NCBI RefSeq assembly: GCF_004216715.1
Contig: NZ_SGXG01000001.1
Location: 1,054,001-1,118,000 of the forward strand
DNA: 64,000 bases
Source of the DNA: Cecembia calidifontis
Lineage (GTDB): Bacteria; Bacteroidota; Bacteroidia; Cytophagales; Cyclobacteriaceae
Direction: 5' to 3'
Part shown: positions 1 to 8,249 of the stretch, piece by piece
Layout of the letters: each line of letters opens with the position of its first letter
Numbering within the stretch: the stretch's first letter is position 1
Program-made: the position numbers and the translations under genes
The notes under the pieces: generated by a model
What the model was told of the DNA's origin: nothing
Database searches by the model: none
The model's input: only the letters and a program-made list of their open reading frames with translations

Positions 1-1470
1 GCATAAAAAATAAAGAAAATCAATAGTTTCATCTGTATTATTTCTAAAAGAAAAAACATAAAGGCTATTGTTAGCAGAACTTTTATTCAAATCAAGAGTT
101 GCAATTATTTCTTTTGCTGATTGGCGAATGTAAATTTTAGGATTTTCATAAATTGCTGTTTCACCCAAACCAATTCTTTTTTTATTCTTTACCCCAGCCT
201 TTTCTAATTCTTGCTTTAGTTTCTCATTTATTTCATCTTGCAAAGGCTTGTTGTAATAGAAATATTTAGAGAAGCTTAGTTCACCGAACTTTTCCGATAA
301 CGCTTTAGAGCCTTGATAATAAGGGAATATAAGATTTTCATTTGTTTCAGGTTTATAACTGAAAGTAAATTTATCTTCCATATCAAGCAACATTACACAA
401 GTCCGTAAATTCTTATTAGGGAAAAGCTGTAAAATGGTTTTATCTTTCTTAGAATTAATCTTGTCAATTATATTTTTTGAAACACTACAGCCATTATATC
501 TAAACTTGTACTCATCATCTTTATTAAACCAACTTGATTGTAAAACATCATACGATTTTTGTGTTTTCCAATCTATGATTTTCACTCGATTATTTTTGTT
601 GTTATTGTTTTTAGTTATTTTTAAAATAACTTGACCGCTTGCAACATCGAAATCTTTAATATTAACCTGCAACTCGTTAATAATTGTTTGCTCTAAAAGA
701 AACTTACGTGTGTAAACGTAGGCTGTTTCAAAAAATGAAACATCAATTATGAAACTTAATTTACCATCTTGTTTAAGCAAATCCAATGAATGTTCAATAA
801 AGAGCATCACCAAATTAAGTTTACCGTTTTTCACATAATCTGGAAACTGCTCATAATTTCTGAGGTAATTAACTCTTTGCTCCTCATTCTCCTTTTTATC
901 TCTACGACCATAAAGCGTTACATATGGCGGATTACCAATTATAAAATCAAAAGAGCCATACAAATCAGAAAATGGTGTAGGAGTCAAGTCATCAAATAAA
1001 CCTTTGGGTGCTTTTTTGTCCGTAAAGTCCCAATTAATCGCATTAAATGAACCTTTAAATTTTTCGCCAAAAAGGAATAAATAAAATGCTGAAATATTGT
1101 CAATCGTTTTTTTCACCATTAAACTATCAACATCAACGAAGAATAAATTTCTTTCAATGAAATTTGAAATCAATAATTCGTCAGGATATTTTTCATAAAT
1201 CCTAGCAATTAATCTAAGGAGAAAAATTCCCTGACCGCAAGAAGGCTCAAGTATTTTTTTGTGAAATACATCAGCATCAATTTCAATTACATCTAAAAGT
1301 TTATCAATTGTAGAAATTGAATTAGTAAAGAAAACTCCGTTTTGTTTTCGGCTTCCTCCATTGAGTTTTTGTTCAAAAACGGTCTGACCTGAAACTTTCA
1401 TTTCAAGGAACTTCAAGACATCGTTCTGACTTTTTTGAACTTTTACAGACATATCGGACTCTATTTTCAT
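1..1470 (-). CDS. Type II N6-adenine DNA methyltransferase, copy 1 (C-terminus cut by window edge)
   Basis: This is the N-terminal 490 codons of the methyltransferase found complete at 39773-41527, and the DNA matches that copy with a constant offset and no indels. The start codon is at 1470, reading MKIESDMSVK. The SAM-binding motif EPSCGQG lies at about residues 75-81 and the catalytic NPPY at 180-183, which is the order of a gamma-class (TaqI/Eco57I-like) adenine methyltransferase. It would protect DNA from the cognate endonuclease, whose gene must lie left of the window in this copy. It reads against the main direction of the array and ends against the attC-like site at 1558. Confidence 0.9.
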   Translation of the reverse strand, partial: MKIESDMSVKVQKSQNDVLKFLEMKVSGQTVFEQKLNGGSRKQNGVFFTNSISTIDKLLDVIEIDADVFHKKILEPSCGQGIFLLRLIARIYEKYPDELLISNFIERNLFFVDVDSLMVKKTIDNISAFYLFLFGEKFKGSFNAINWDFTDKKAPKGLFDDLTPTPFSDLYGSFDFIIGNPPYVTLYGRRDKKENEEQRVNYLRNYEQFPDYVKNGKLNLVMLFIEHSLDLLKQDGKLSFIIDVSFFETAYVYTRKFLLEQTIINELQVNIKDFDVASGQVILKITKNNNNKNNRVKIIDWKTQKSYDVLQSSWFNKDDEYKFRYNGCSVSKNIIDKINSKKDKTILQLFPNKNLRTCVMLLDMEDKFTFSYKPETNENLIFPYYQGSKALSEKFGELSFSKYFYYNKPLQDEINEKLKQELEKAGVKNKKRIGLGETAIYENPKIYIRQSAKEIIATLDLNKSSANNSLYVFSFRNNTDETIDFLYFLC

Positions 1471-1557
1471 TACGCTGACAAAGATACAAATGATACTTAT
1501 AATCTACAAGCAAACTTATGAACAATTTCAAAAAAACAACGAAAGACAAGAACGCCA

Positions 1558-1696
1558 GCCTGTAACAGCGGTTTTGCAAAAGCGGGGGTGCAGTGCTTCG
1601 GTTGACAGTTTTTTCGTATAATTGAAGTGCGGTTTTTCAAATGAACGGTAGTGCTAAAAAGCCCCGCCTTCGCAAAGCCGCCAAACGTTATGCGGC
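1558..1696 (+). repeat. attC-like site 1 (RM cassette to erm cassette)
   Basis: It begins GCCTGTAAC and ends GTTATGCGGC. The arms AGCGGTTTTGC and GCAAAGCCGCC pair, with an unpaired AAAAG/CCTTC spacer before a second stem (GCGGGG with CCCCGC). The loop has GTGCTTCG followed by GACA. It is the same as the sites at 38545 and 41615 up to the right core, which differs because it belongs to the next cassette. Confidence 0.8.
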
Positions 1697-1750
1697 AGCT
1701 TAAAAGACGACACCAAACCAGAAAAATCATCTTGACAAATCAACTTTAAA

Positions 1751-2551
1751 TTATGAAGGGTGAAACTTTTCGGGGACAACTTCCAGCATTTCCAAAAAAC
1801 AGTTTTTCCATTGACTTGGCGACAAACAGACAATTTGGGAGTTAAGGTTTATTCCGAACTTTTCCGATATTGACCTGACCTGACTTTTCCTGAAAATCGA
1901 CTTTAAAGCTGATTTTACAGATAAATCAGGTTTCTGTAACAGACAGGAAATAAAAGCTAAATATTTGGCTTTAAGCTCAAAATCAAAAGAAGACGGATTT
2001 CTTTTAATGCGTAACAGAGCTGACTTAACAGTTGGCGGTGGCAAGAAACTTTCAGGACTTACCTCATAGACAAGTTTCAAATCAAAGAAAGTATGATAGA
2101 AAACGGTATATGGATTGTAAAGCTTGCTCGAAAACAACTTTTGTGTAGGTTCTAACTGAAGGACAATGGAACCTCCCAGAAAATTTTCAACACACTCGAA
2201 CATCAGGATTTTGAAAATATCGGAAGTAATTCCATAAGGGATATTTGACACCACTTTGAAAGGAAATTTCGGAACTACAAAATTCCTAAAATCACAACCG
2301 ACAATTTGAACATTGCGGGCATCAGAAAATAATTTTCGTAAATGTTCAACCAAAGCTGTGTCGTTTTCAATAGCTACGACATTGTTGGCGATTTTTAATA
2401 AATGGACAGTAAGAAATCCCTTGCCTGCTCCAATATCCAAAACCGTATCCTGACTATTTATATTTGCTTGTTTTATTGCATCTTCTATGAGCACTTTATC
2501 AATGGTAAAGTGCTGGCCCGTGAAACGAACGGGCAATTTCTTTTTTGTCAT
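1751..2551 (-). CDS. erm: Erm(F)-like 23S rRNA (adenine-N6) methyltransferase
   Basis: This 266-residue protein very closely resembles, from memory, the Erm(F) macrolide-lincosamide-streptogramin B resistance enzyme of Bacteroides, including the start MTKKKLPVRFTGQHF and the end EVVPEKFHPS. The family dimethylates a 23S rRNA adenine (A2058 in E. coli numbering) and so blocks macrolide binding. The SAM motif DIGAGKG is at 39-45 and the catalytic NIPY at 103-106. The length matches Erm(F). Scattered substitutions suggest a divergent relative rather than the clinical allele. It is the only gene of its cassette and points against the array direction, so it must carry its own promoter. The neighbouring cores GTTATGCGG and CCGCATAAC mark its cassette. 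Confidence 0.92.
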   Translation of the reverse strand: MTKKKLPVRFTGQHFTIDKVLIEDAIKQANINSQDTVLDIGAGKGFLTVHLLKIANNVVAIENDTALVEHLRKLFSDARNVQIVGCDFRNFVVPKFPFKVVSNIPYGITSDIFKILMFECVENFLGGSIVLQLEPTQKLFSSKLYNPYTVFYHTFFDLKLVYEVSPESFLPPPTVKSALLRIKRNPSSFDFELKAKYLAFISCLLQKPDLSVKSALKSIFRKSQVRSISEKFGINLNSQIVCLSPSQWKNCFLEMLEVVPEKFHPS

Positions 2552-2851
2552 TAATTACTTCTTACAGGTGAATACTTGAATTCAAATCGTGGAGAAGTGA
2601 ATAGACAGTATTACCCGACAGAGCAACTATGACAAAGCAACGCCATCAAAAAAATGACGGCATAAACAAAGCATAGCCTGATTGTCTTGACCTAAAAGAT
2701 TGATTGGAATTTATTCAGGACTGCCTATCACTTAGATAGAAGTCCATAGTCTGCAAAGACAAAACATAGAGATATTCTTTTATAATTATACAACGGCAAA
2801 TTTAGTAACTTTGCTTGATAAATTAACGAGAAAGAAGAAAAAATGAAAGCC
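2552..2851. other. Intergenic region upstream of erm
   Basis: This 300-base stretch has no convincing gene. It must contain the erm promoter on the minus strand. A short hairpin (GCCATCA 2642-2648 with TGACGGC 2655-2661) lies 90-110 bases upstream of the erm start and could be part of a leader, but no leader peptide with the usual Erm attenuator layout was recognised. On the plus strand TAACTTTG at 2806-2813 fits the Bacteroidota -7 consensus TAnnTTTG and would read toward the dihydroorotase cassette. Confidence 0.5.
2806..2813 (+). promoter_or_regulatory. Possible Bacteroidota-type -7 element
   Basis: TAACTTTG matches TAnnTTTG. The -33 position upstream is only T-rich and lacks a clean TTTG. 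Transcription would cross attC-like site 2 and enter the dihydroorotase gene about 200 bases on. The match is short, so this is tentative. Confidence 0.25.
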
Positions 2852-2991
2852 GACCGCATAACATCACCTATACGCAAGCAGGGGTTTCGTGCTTCGTAGG
2901 ACAGGAAAATGGTAAATTTGAAGTTCAGTTCTTCGTAGGAAGTTTCGTGGTAAAATGCCCTGCCTGCGTATAGCTGAAAAACGTTATCGGC
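2852..2991 (+). repeat. attC-like site 2 (erm cassette to cassette A)
   Basis: It runs from GACCGCATAAC to GTTATCGGC. The arms CTATACGCAAGCAGGGG and CCCTGCCTGCGTATAG form a long imperfect stem. The loop has GTGCTTCGTAGGACA on the left and GTGGTAAAATG on the right. The stem sequence differs from the GCGG-type sites but matches the site at 51452, so there are at least three site families in one array. Confidence 0.8.
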
Positions 2992-3417
2992 AATGGCAAG
3001 ACCCGAAACAGACAGACAATTTACAATGACAGAAAAAACTCTAATCAAAAATATAAGCATAGTAAATGAGGGACAAATAACCGTTGCTGACCTATTTATT
3101 GAGAATGGTTTAATTCATTCAATCGGACAACTAATCGACCACAAAAATGTAAAAATAGTTGACGGGACAGGCAAGTATTTATTTCCAGGTATTATAGACG
3201 GACAAGTTCATTTTCGTGAGCCTGGACTAACACACAAAGGCGACCTTTACACAGAAAGTAAAGCCGCTATTGCTGGTGGCGTGACTTCATTTATTGATAT
3301 GCCAAATACGTTACCGAATGTATTAACCATTGACATCTTAAATGAAAAATATCAAATAGCATCTAAAAAATCTTTGGCCAATTTTGGCTTCCTTTTAGGT
3401 GTAAATGGAGACAACCT

Positions 3418-4770
3418 TGATGAAATCAATACCGTCCTAAATAAAATATGAGAGGTCTGGTTTTTTGCCCAAAATAGCTATTTTGGGTTTGCACCAAAAA
3501 ACATAAACCTCCCATGAGTAATATTACATTGTTTTCTCAGATTATTAAAAAAATCGAGCGTTCAATTTTCAAGAAACTGGTTGAAGAGAAGCAAACGGAC
3601 AAGGGCTGCAAAGGCTTTGACAGCTGGACGCATTTGGTTTCCATGCTTTTTTGCCATTTTGCCAAAAGTACTTCTGTAAGGGATATTTCAAACGGCCTGC
3701 GTTCGGCCACGGGGAACCTCAACCATCTGGGGATTGCCAAGGCACCATCCAAGTCCAGTATCAGTTATCAGAACAAGCGCAGGGACTCTGACCTGTTCAA
3801 GGAGCTGTATTACGGGCTTCTGAAGCATTTAGGACAGCAGGCGTCCCTGAGCAGGGTAAAACTACGGATCAAGGCTCCCGTCTATCTGCTCGACTCCACG
3901 GTGGTAAGTCTTTGCCTTTCGATGTTTGACTGGGCAACCTTCAGGACCAAAAAGGGTGCTGTAAAGATGCATACGCTTCTGGACTATGACGGGAAACTCC
4001 CTGTTTATGTGAATATTACAGAAGGAAGTATGGCAGACAATAAAGGCGCTTATGATATTCCTTTGGAGAAAGGATCCGTTATAGTGGCGGACCGCTATTA
4101 CAATGACTTTCCGATGCTCAACATTTGGGACAGCAAGGGGGTCTTTTTCGTCATAAGGCACAAGGATAACCTTAAGTTCAGCACAATCAATGAACGTCGA
4201 CTCCCTGAAAATACTGCACAGGAAGTACTGATAGACGAAGAAATTGAACTGGTAAACCCGCAGTCAAAAGTGAAGTACCCCGGAAAACTCAGAAGAGTGG
4301 CTGTATGGGACGAAAAAAACCGACAGACCGTCGAACTGATTACCAATAACTTCAAATGGTCAGCAAAGACAATCGGTGATCTTTACCGGTGCCGATGGGA
4401 GATTGAGATCTTCTTCAGGGACATCAAGCAGTTACTCCATATCAAAACCTTTATCGGAACATCGAAAAATGCCGTGATGATCCAGATATGGACCGCGCTG
4501 ATCACCATTCTGCTCCTAAAAGTGATGAAGGCAACCGCTAAATTCGGATGGCATCTGTCCAATCTGGTTGCATTTATCAGACTGAACATATTCGTTAAAA
4601 TAGAGCTGCAAAAGTGGCTGGACAAACCCTTTGAAGACCATGAAAAACCTCCTCAAAAAAGCCAACAGGGGGTTCTATTTCCGGATTACAGATAAAATCA
4701 CAATAGAAATTGCAGAAACACAGCTAAACATCTGTCTTGTAAATTATTTAGGACAGCATTGTGATGAAAT
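3418..4770 (+). mobile_element. IS4-family insertion sequence with target duplication
   Basis: The element itself spans 3427-4761 (1335 bp). Its 18-bp terminal inverted repeats are CAATACCGTCCTAAATAA and the complement of TTATTTAGGACAGCATTG. The target duplication TGATGAAAT is at 3418-3426 and 4762-4770, and its removal restores the dihydroorotase sequence seen in the other copies. A perfect 20-bp palindrome at 3468-3487 sits between the left end and the transposase start, a common place for hairpins that stop outside transcripts. Only this copy of cassette A carries the element, so it inserted after the amplification. Confidence 0.92.
3514..4695 (+). CDS. IS4-family transposase
   Basis: This 393-residue DDE transposase carries out cut-and-paste movement of the element. 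It has an N-terminal DUF4372-like region, catalytic aspartates in LLDSTVV and VADRYYND, and the family signature YRCRWEIEIFFRDIKQ (the Y-2-R-3-E-6-K motif), which supplies the catalytic glutamate. It is full length with no frameshift and so is probably active. Reading continues past the real domain into the interrupted dihydroorotase in another frame, but that is not a fusion gene. Confidence 0.93.
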   Translation: MSNITLFSQIIKKIERSIFKKLVEEKQTDKGCKGFDSWTHLVSMLFCHFAKSTSVRDISNGLRSATGNLNHLGIAKAPSKSSISYQNKRRDSDLFKELYYGLLKHLGQQASLSRVKLRIKAPVYLLDSTVVSLCLSMFDWATFRTKKGAVKMHTLLDYDGKLPVYVNITEGSMADNKGAYDIPLEKGSVIVADRYYNDFPMLNIWDSKGVFFVIRHKDNLKFSTINERRLPENTAQEVLIDEEIELVNPQSKVKYPGKLRRVAVWDEKNRQTVELITNNFKWSAKTIGDLYRCRWEIEIFFRDIKQLLHIKTFIGTSKNAVMIQIWTALITILLLKVMKATAKFGWHLSNLVAFIRLNIFVKIELQKWLDKPFEDHEKPPQKSQQGVLFPDYR

Positions 4771-5724
4771 AATTAAGCTCGAGACATCAAAACTGTTAGG
4801 CGTTTCAGATGACGGACTTTACTTTACAAAAAAAGGCAACCTACTTGCTGATAATCCAGAAACAATGGAAAAACTGTTTGCGAACTGCAAATCCATTATT
4901 GCCATTCATTCTGAAAAAGAACAAATAGTTGAAGAGAACGAAAACATATATCGTGAAAAATATGGAGAAAATGTGCCTATTGAATTTCATCCAATTATTA
5001 GAAGCGAAAAAGCTTGTTATGAAGCAACCAAAAGAGCAATTGACATAGCTAACAAACTTAAAGCTCGACTTCACATTCTGCACCTGACGACTGAAGCAGA
5101 AACACATTTATTTAGAAATGACATTCCTCTAAAAGAGAAAAATGTAACAACCGAAGTTTCGGTTCATCATTTGTGGTTTTCTGACAAAGACTACAAGCGT
5201 TTGGGAACTTTAATAAAATGGAACCCAGCGATAAAAACTGAAAAGGACAAAAAAGGACTTTTAAAAGCTTTGTTAGACGATAGAATAGACATCGTAACTA
5301 CAGACCACGCACCCCATACATTAGACGAAAAACAAAAATCATATTTTCAATCAATGTCGGGTGCACCGATAATTCAGCATTCATTGAATATTATGTTAGA
5401 GTTTTTCAAACAAGGACTAATATCATTGGAAAAAATTGCCGAAAAAATGTGTCATAATCCAGCGATACTTTACGGCATTGAAAACCGAGGTTTCATACGA
5501 GAAGGTTACTATGCAGACCTCACTATTGTTGACTTAAATTCAAGCTGGACAGTTGACAAGAATAACATTTTATCTAAATGCGGTTGGTCACCATTAGAAG
5601 GAACAACTTTTCAAACCAAAGTGACCCATACATTTGTAAATGGTAATTTAACTTATGACAAGGGGAATTTTGACGAAACGAAAAGAGGATTATCACTATC
5701 AAAATCAAATTAATTGGGAATGAA

Positions 5725-6561
5725 ATGTTTCAAAACAGAAAAATAATCATCGCAACCAAGCACCACAAAGAGCAAGTGATTGCACCTATTCTCGAAAAAG
5801 AATTGGGTGTAAATTGCTTTACAGATGAAACTTTTGATACGGATGCTTTGGGAACATTTACAGGTGAAGTAGAGAGAGAACTTGACCCAATTTCAACGGC
5901 AAGAGAAAAATGTCTGCGGGCAATGAAAGCAAACAACTGTGATTTAGGAATTGCAAGTGAGGGTTCATTTGGCCCACACCCATCTATGTTTTTTATAAGT
6001 GCTGACGATGAATTTTTAATTTTTATTGACACAAAAAATAACATAGAAGTAATCGCTCGAGAATTAAGCACTTCAACTAATTTTAATGGTAGACAAATCC
6101 AAACTCAAAAAGAACTTTTTGAGTTTGCAGAACAGGTTGGTTTTCCAGCACACGGTTTAATTCTTAGAAAATCAAAAGATGAAAATACGGATATTTATAA
6201 AGGGATAACCGAAAGTGAAATTTTGCAGAAATCATTTAACTATTTTTTCTCGAAATACAATTCAGTTTATGCAGAAACGGATATGAGAGCTATGTATAAC
6301 CCTACACGAATGAGTGTGATTGAACAAGCAACACAAAAACTGGTGCAAAAAATTAAATCAACTTGCCCTCAATGTCAAACACCGGGTTTTGGAATAACAG
6401 ATGCTAAAAAGGGTCTTGAATGTAGCTTATGTAGTTCACCGACAAACTCAACACTAAGCTATATTTATGTCTGCCAACAGTGCAAATTCACAAAAGAAGA
6501 AATGTATCCAAATAAAAAAACAACCGAAGACCCAACGTATTGCGACTGTTGTAATCCATAA
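5725..6561 (+). CDS. Zinc-ribbon protein, possibly DUF6671 (cassette A, copy 1)
   Basis: This 278-residue protein has unknown function. The N-terminal part (about 1-200, starting NRKIIIATKHHKEQ) looks like a compact alpha/beta enzyme-like domain that I tentatively place in DUF6671. The C-terminal 65 residues hold four cysteine pairs (CPQC from residue 214, CSLC, CQQC, CDCC), which form one or two zinc ribbons. It follows the dihydroorotase by 11 bases, in the same cassette and probably the same transcript. It is identical in sequence and length to the copy at 22477. The pairing with dihydroorotase in all four copies suggests a linked role, but I cannot say what. Confidence 0.8.
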   Translation: MFQNRKIIIATKHHKEQVIAPILEKELGVNCFTDETFDTDALGTFTGEVERELDPISTAREKCLRAMKANNCDLGIASEGSFGPHPSMFFISADDEFLIFIDTKNNIEVIARELSTSTNFNGRQIQTQKELFEFAEQVGFPAHGLILRKSKDENTDIYKGITESEILQKSFNYFFSKYNSVYAETDMRAMYNPTRMSVIEQATQKLVQKIKSTCPQCQTPGFGITDAKKGLECSLCSSPTNSTLSYIYVCQQCKFTKEEMYPNKKTTEDPTYCDCCNP

Positions 6562-6623
6562 AAGAGATAATATTGACACACAGGACAGAATACACAAATA
6601 GCAGAACGAAAGACAAAGCCACA

Positions 6624-6759
6624 GCCGATAACACGGGTTTGGCAAAAGTGGCGGTTCAGTGCTCCGCAGACACATTTGTGGTTAATCAAACATTGGTTCT
6701 CCGCATCAACATTTGTGGTGTAAATCGCCACCTTCGCCAAGCCCGAAACCGTTGTAGGC
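6624..6759 (+). repeat. attC-like site 3 (cassette A to cassette B)
   Basis: It runs from GCCGATAAC to GTTGTAGGC. The stem CGGGTTTGGC pairs with GCCAAGCCCG, then GTGGCG with CGCCAC, with the AAAAG/CCTTC interruption between. GTGCTCCGCAGACA lies in the left part of the loop. It recurs at 12208, 17789 and 23376. Confidence 0.8.
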
Positions 6760-6823
6760 AATTTTCAAAAGAAGGTATGTACCACAATGCCCAACCTATT
6801 GGCAGGATTAATTGAATAAATAT

Positions 6824-6875
6824 GTCATAATGACGGTTATTTTTTAGGTTTTATCCTTATTTAGGACAAAATGTC
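6824..6875 (+). promoter_or_regulatory. Paired palindromes upstream of the hsp20-degP cassette genes
   Basis: GTCATAATGAC (6824-6834) and GACAAAATGTC (6865-6875) are perfect inverted repeats 41 bases apart and about 85-135 bases before the first hsp20 start. Both are built from GTCA/TGAC-like half-sites in opposite order. Such a pair could be an operator for a heat-shock or stress regulator. They are unchanged upstream of all three copies of the cassette. No regulator is encoded in the cassette. Confidence 0.35.
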
Positions 6876-6958
6876 ATTCAATTCTTATTGGTACATCAGT
6901 TGTAAGTCGTAAAAGTGTTTTGATGTTCATTTATGTTTAACCTTAAATATTTTCAACT

Positions 6959-7408
6959 ATGGCAATTGTAAAGTATGATTCAAACCGTGCATTCCCTGCT
7001 TTTAGCAGCTTGTTCGATGACTTCTTCAATACCGAATTCGGTAATTGGAGACATAACAACTTTTCAGCTACCAATACTACACTTCCTGCCGTAAACATCA
7101 AGGAAGACAATGATGGCTTCTTGGTTGAAATGGCAGCACCAGGTATGGAAAAAGCCGATTTCAAAATTAATTTGGAAAATAATGTACTGACTATTTCTTC
7201 TGAAAAGCAAGAAGAGCAAAAAGAAGAACAAGATAAGTACACTCGTAGAGAATTTGCTTATCGTGCTTTCCAACGTTCTTTCACCTTGCCTGATAGTGCA
7301 GATAGTGAAAAAATCGAAGCCAAGTACGAAAACGGTGTGTTGCAAGTGAATATTCCTAAGAAAGAGGAAGCGAAACCGCAACCACCTAAGCTAATTGAAA
7401 TTTCATAA
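6959..7408 (+). CDS. hsp20: Small heat-shock protein, Hsp20/alpha-crystallin type (first hsp20, cassette B copy 1)
   Basis: This 149-residue protein has an alpha-crystallin domain (about residues 38-140). The LEVEMAAPGMEKADFKI-type strand region and the GVLQVNIPKK motif near the end are typical. Family members are ATP-independent chaperones that hold unfolding proteins in the cytoplasm. It is the only one of three copies with an open frame: the copies at 12543 and 18123 each lack a base. It leads a four-gene unit with a second hsp20, a small membrane protein and a DegP-like protease. A hairpin (GGGTGG/CCACCC, 7425-7446) lies between it and the next gene. Confidence 0.93.
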   Translation: MAIVKYDSNRAFPAFSSLFDDFFNTEFGNWRHNNFSATNTTLPAVNIKEDNDGFLVEMAAPGMEKADFKINLENNVLTISSEKQEEQKEEQDKYTRREFAYRAFQRSFTLPDSADSEKIEAKYENGVLQVNIPKKEEAKPQPPKLIEIS

Positions 7409-7486
7409 TCAATTTTACTTCGATGGGTGGTGTACAACCGCCACCCTTCTCTACTTTAGTGTTGAACCTTTAAACAACTTATTCTT

Positions 7487-7923
7487 ATGGACTTAGTTAA
7501 ATGGACAAAAAATATAAAACCAAAATTCCCCAAGGTTGTGGAGAATTTCTTTGGTAAGATTATGGGTCAAGGTAGTGCTGAACACGAAGAAGTGGCGACC
7601 TTACCTTCGGTAAACATCAGTGATGAAAACAAGGCTTTTGAAGTGGCAGTAGCTGTTCCCGGACTTGACAAAAAGATATTAAAGTTGAAGTTCAAGACGG
7701 GTACCTAAAAATTTCATCGGAAAAACAGTACGAAAAAGAGGAAAAAGATAAGAACTGGATGCGTAGAGAATTTGGCTATGCCAGTTTCCAGCGAGTTTTT
7801 CAACTTCCGCAGGGTGCTGACCCTGAGCAAGTACAGGCAAAAATGGAAAACGGAGTGTTGAATATCCGTTTGGGCAAAAAGGCGGGTTACGAAAAATTGA
7901 CCAGAGTCATTGAGGTGAAGTAA
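7487..7923 (+). pseudogene. hsp20: Second hsp20 of cassette B copy 1, frameshifted
   Basis: This is the same gene as 13070-13507, but one A is missing from the run near 7670-7675 (GACAAAAAGATA instead of GACAAAAAAGATA), so the frame closes at 7708. The rest of the alpha-crystallin domain continues in another frame to the expected stop at 7921-7923. As a one-base change in a homopolymer, this may be a sequencing error rather than true loss. Confidence 0.88.
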
Positions 7924-7969
7924 AACACTCTATTTGTTTGATGTTGAACCATAAAAAAAGGAGGTAACT

Positions 7970-8173
7970 ATGGATAAATTAGCACTTGGCTTATCAGCTA
8001 TCACCCTAATTTATGGCTGTCTTCTTTATTTGAGTTTCAACTTCCGAGAGGTGATGAATTGGTTGAATAAGCTTCGTTTGAGTACAATTCTTGTGAGAGA
8101 AAAAGCGACCGTTAAACGGATGTCAAACCAGACTGATACAGCTTACAAAGCATCAGACCGAATGGCAGCCTAG
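7970..8173 (+). CDS. Small single-pass membrane protein of the heat-shock cassette
   Basis: This 67-residue protein has a hydrophobic segment at about residues 5-24 followed by a basic, polar tail (RLSTILVREKATVKRMSNQ). I do not recognise the family. It is identical in all three cassette copies and lies between hsp20 and the protease gene, so it probably acts with them at the envelope. The start is supported by AGGAGGT a few bases upstream, a strong Shine-Dalgarno sequence that is rare in Bacteroidota. Confidence 0.75.
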   Translation: MDKLALGLSAITLIYGCLLYLSFNFREVMNWLNKLRLSTILVREKATVKRMSNQTDTAYKASDRMAA

Positions 8174-8249
8174 GTAAATGTGGGAGTAATAGCCTTTAGG
8201 CTCTCTCCCCTGCTTTTCATTTTAACTTATGTTTCACTTTTAAGTCGAA

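Larger units (their letters stand above)
3026..5713 (+). pseudogene. pyrC: Dihydroorotase (cassette A, copy 1), interrupted by an IS4-family element
   Basis: The reading frame matches the intact copy at 21122-22465 except for the element inserted after position 3426. The N-terminal part is 3026-3426 and the rest resumes at 4771 after a 9-bp target duplication, to a stop at 5713. It carries the class I dihydroorotase signatures QVHFREPG and TTDHAPH. An in-frame ATG at 2993 lies two bases after the attC-like core; 3026 (MTEKTLIKN) is preferred because the extra residues look like cassette leader. This copy cannot make a full enzyme, but an intact copy sits 18 kb downstream. Confidence 0.9.

Noticed and set aside
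2728..3060. Minus-strand reading frame over attC-like site 2
   Set aside because: It crosses the palindrome and the dihydroorotase start, has no family features, and palindromic sites often leave open frames by chance. The same holds for frames over sites 1, 3, 7 and 11.
4631..5713. A fusion of transposase end and dihydroorotase in one reading frame
   Set aside because: The upstream part is the transposase gene read in another frame; the real dihydroorotase sequence only resumes after the 9-bp target duplication at 4762-4770.
8190..8215. Terminator between the small membrane gene and degP
   Set aside because: AGCCT/AGGCT is only five pairs with a two-base loop and no T run directly after it.
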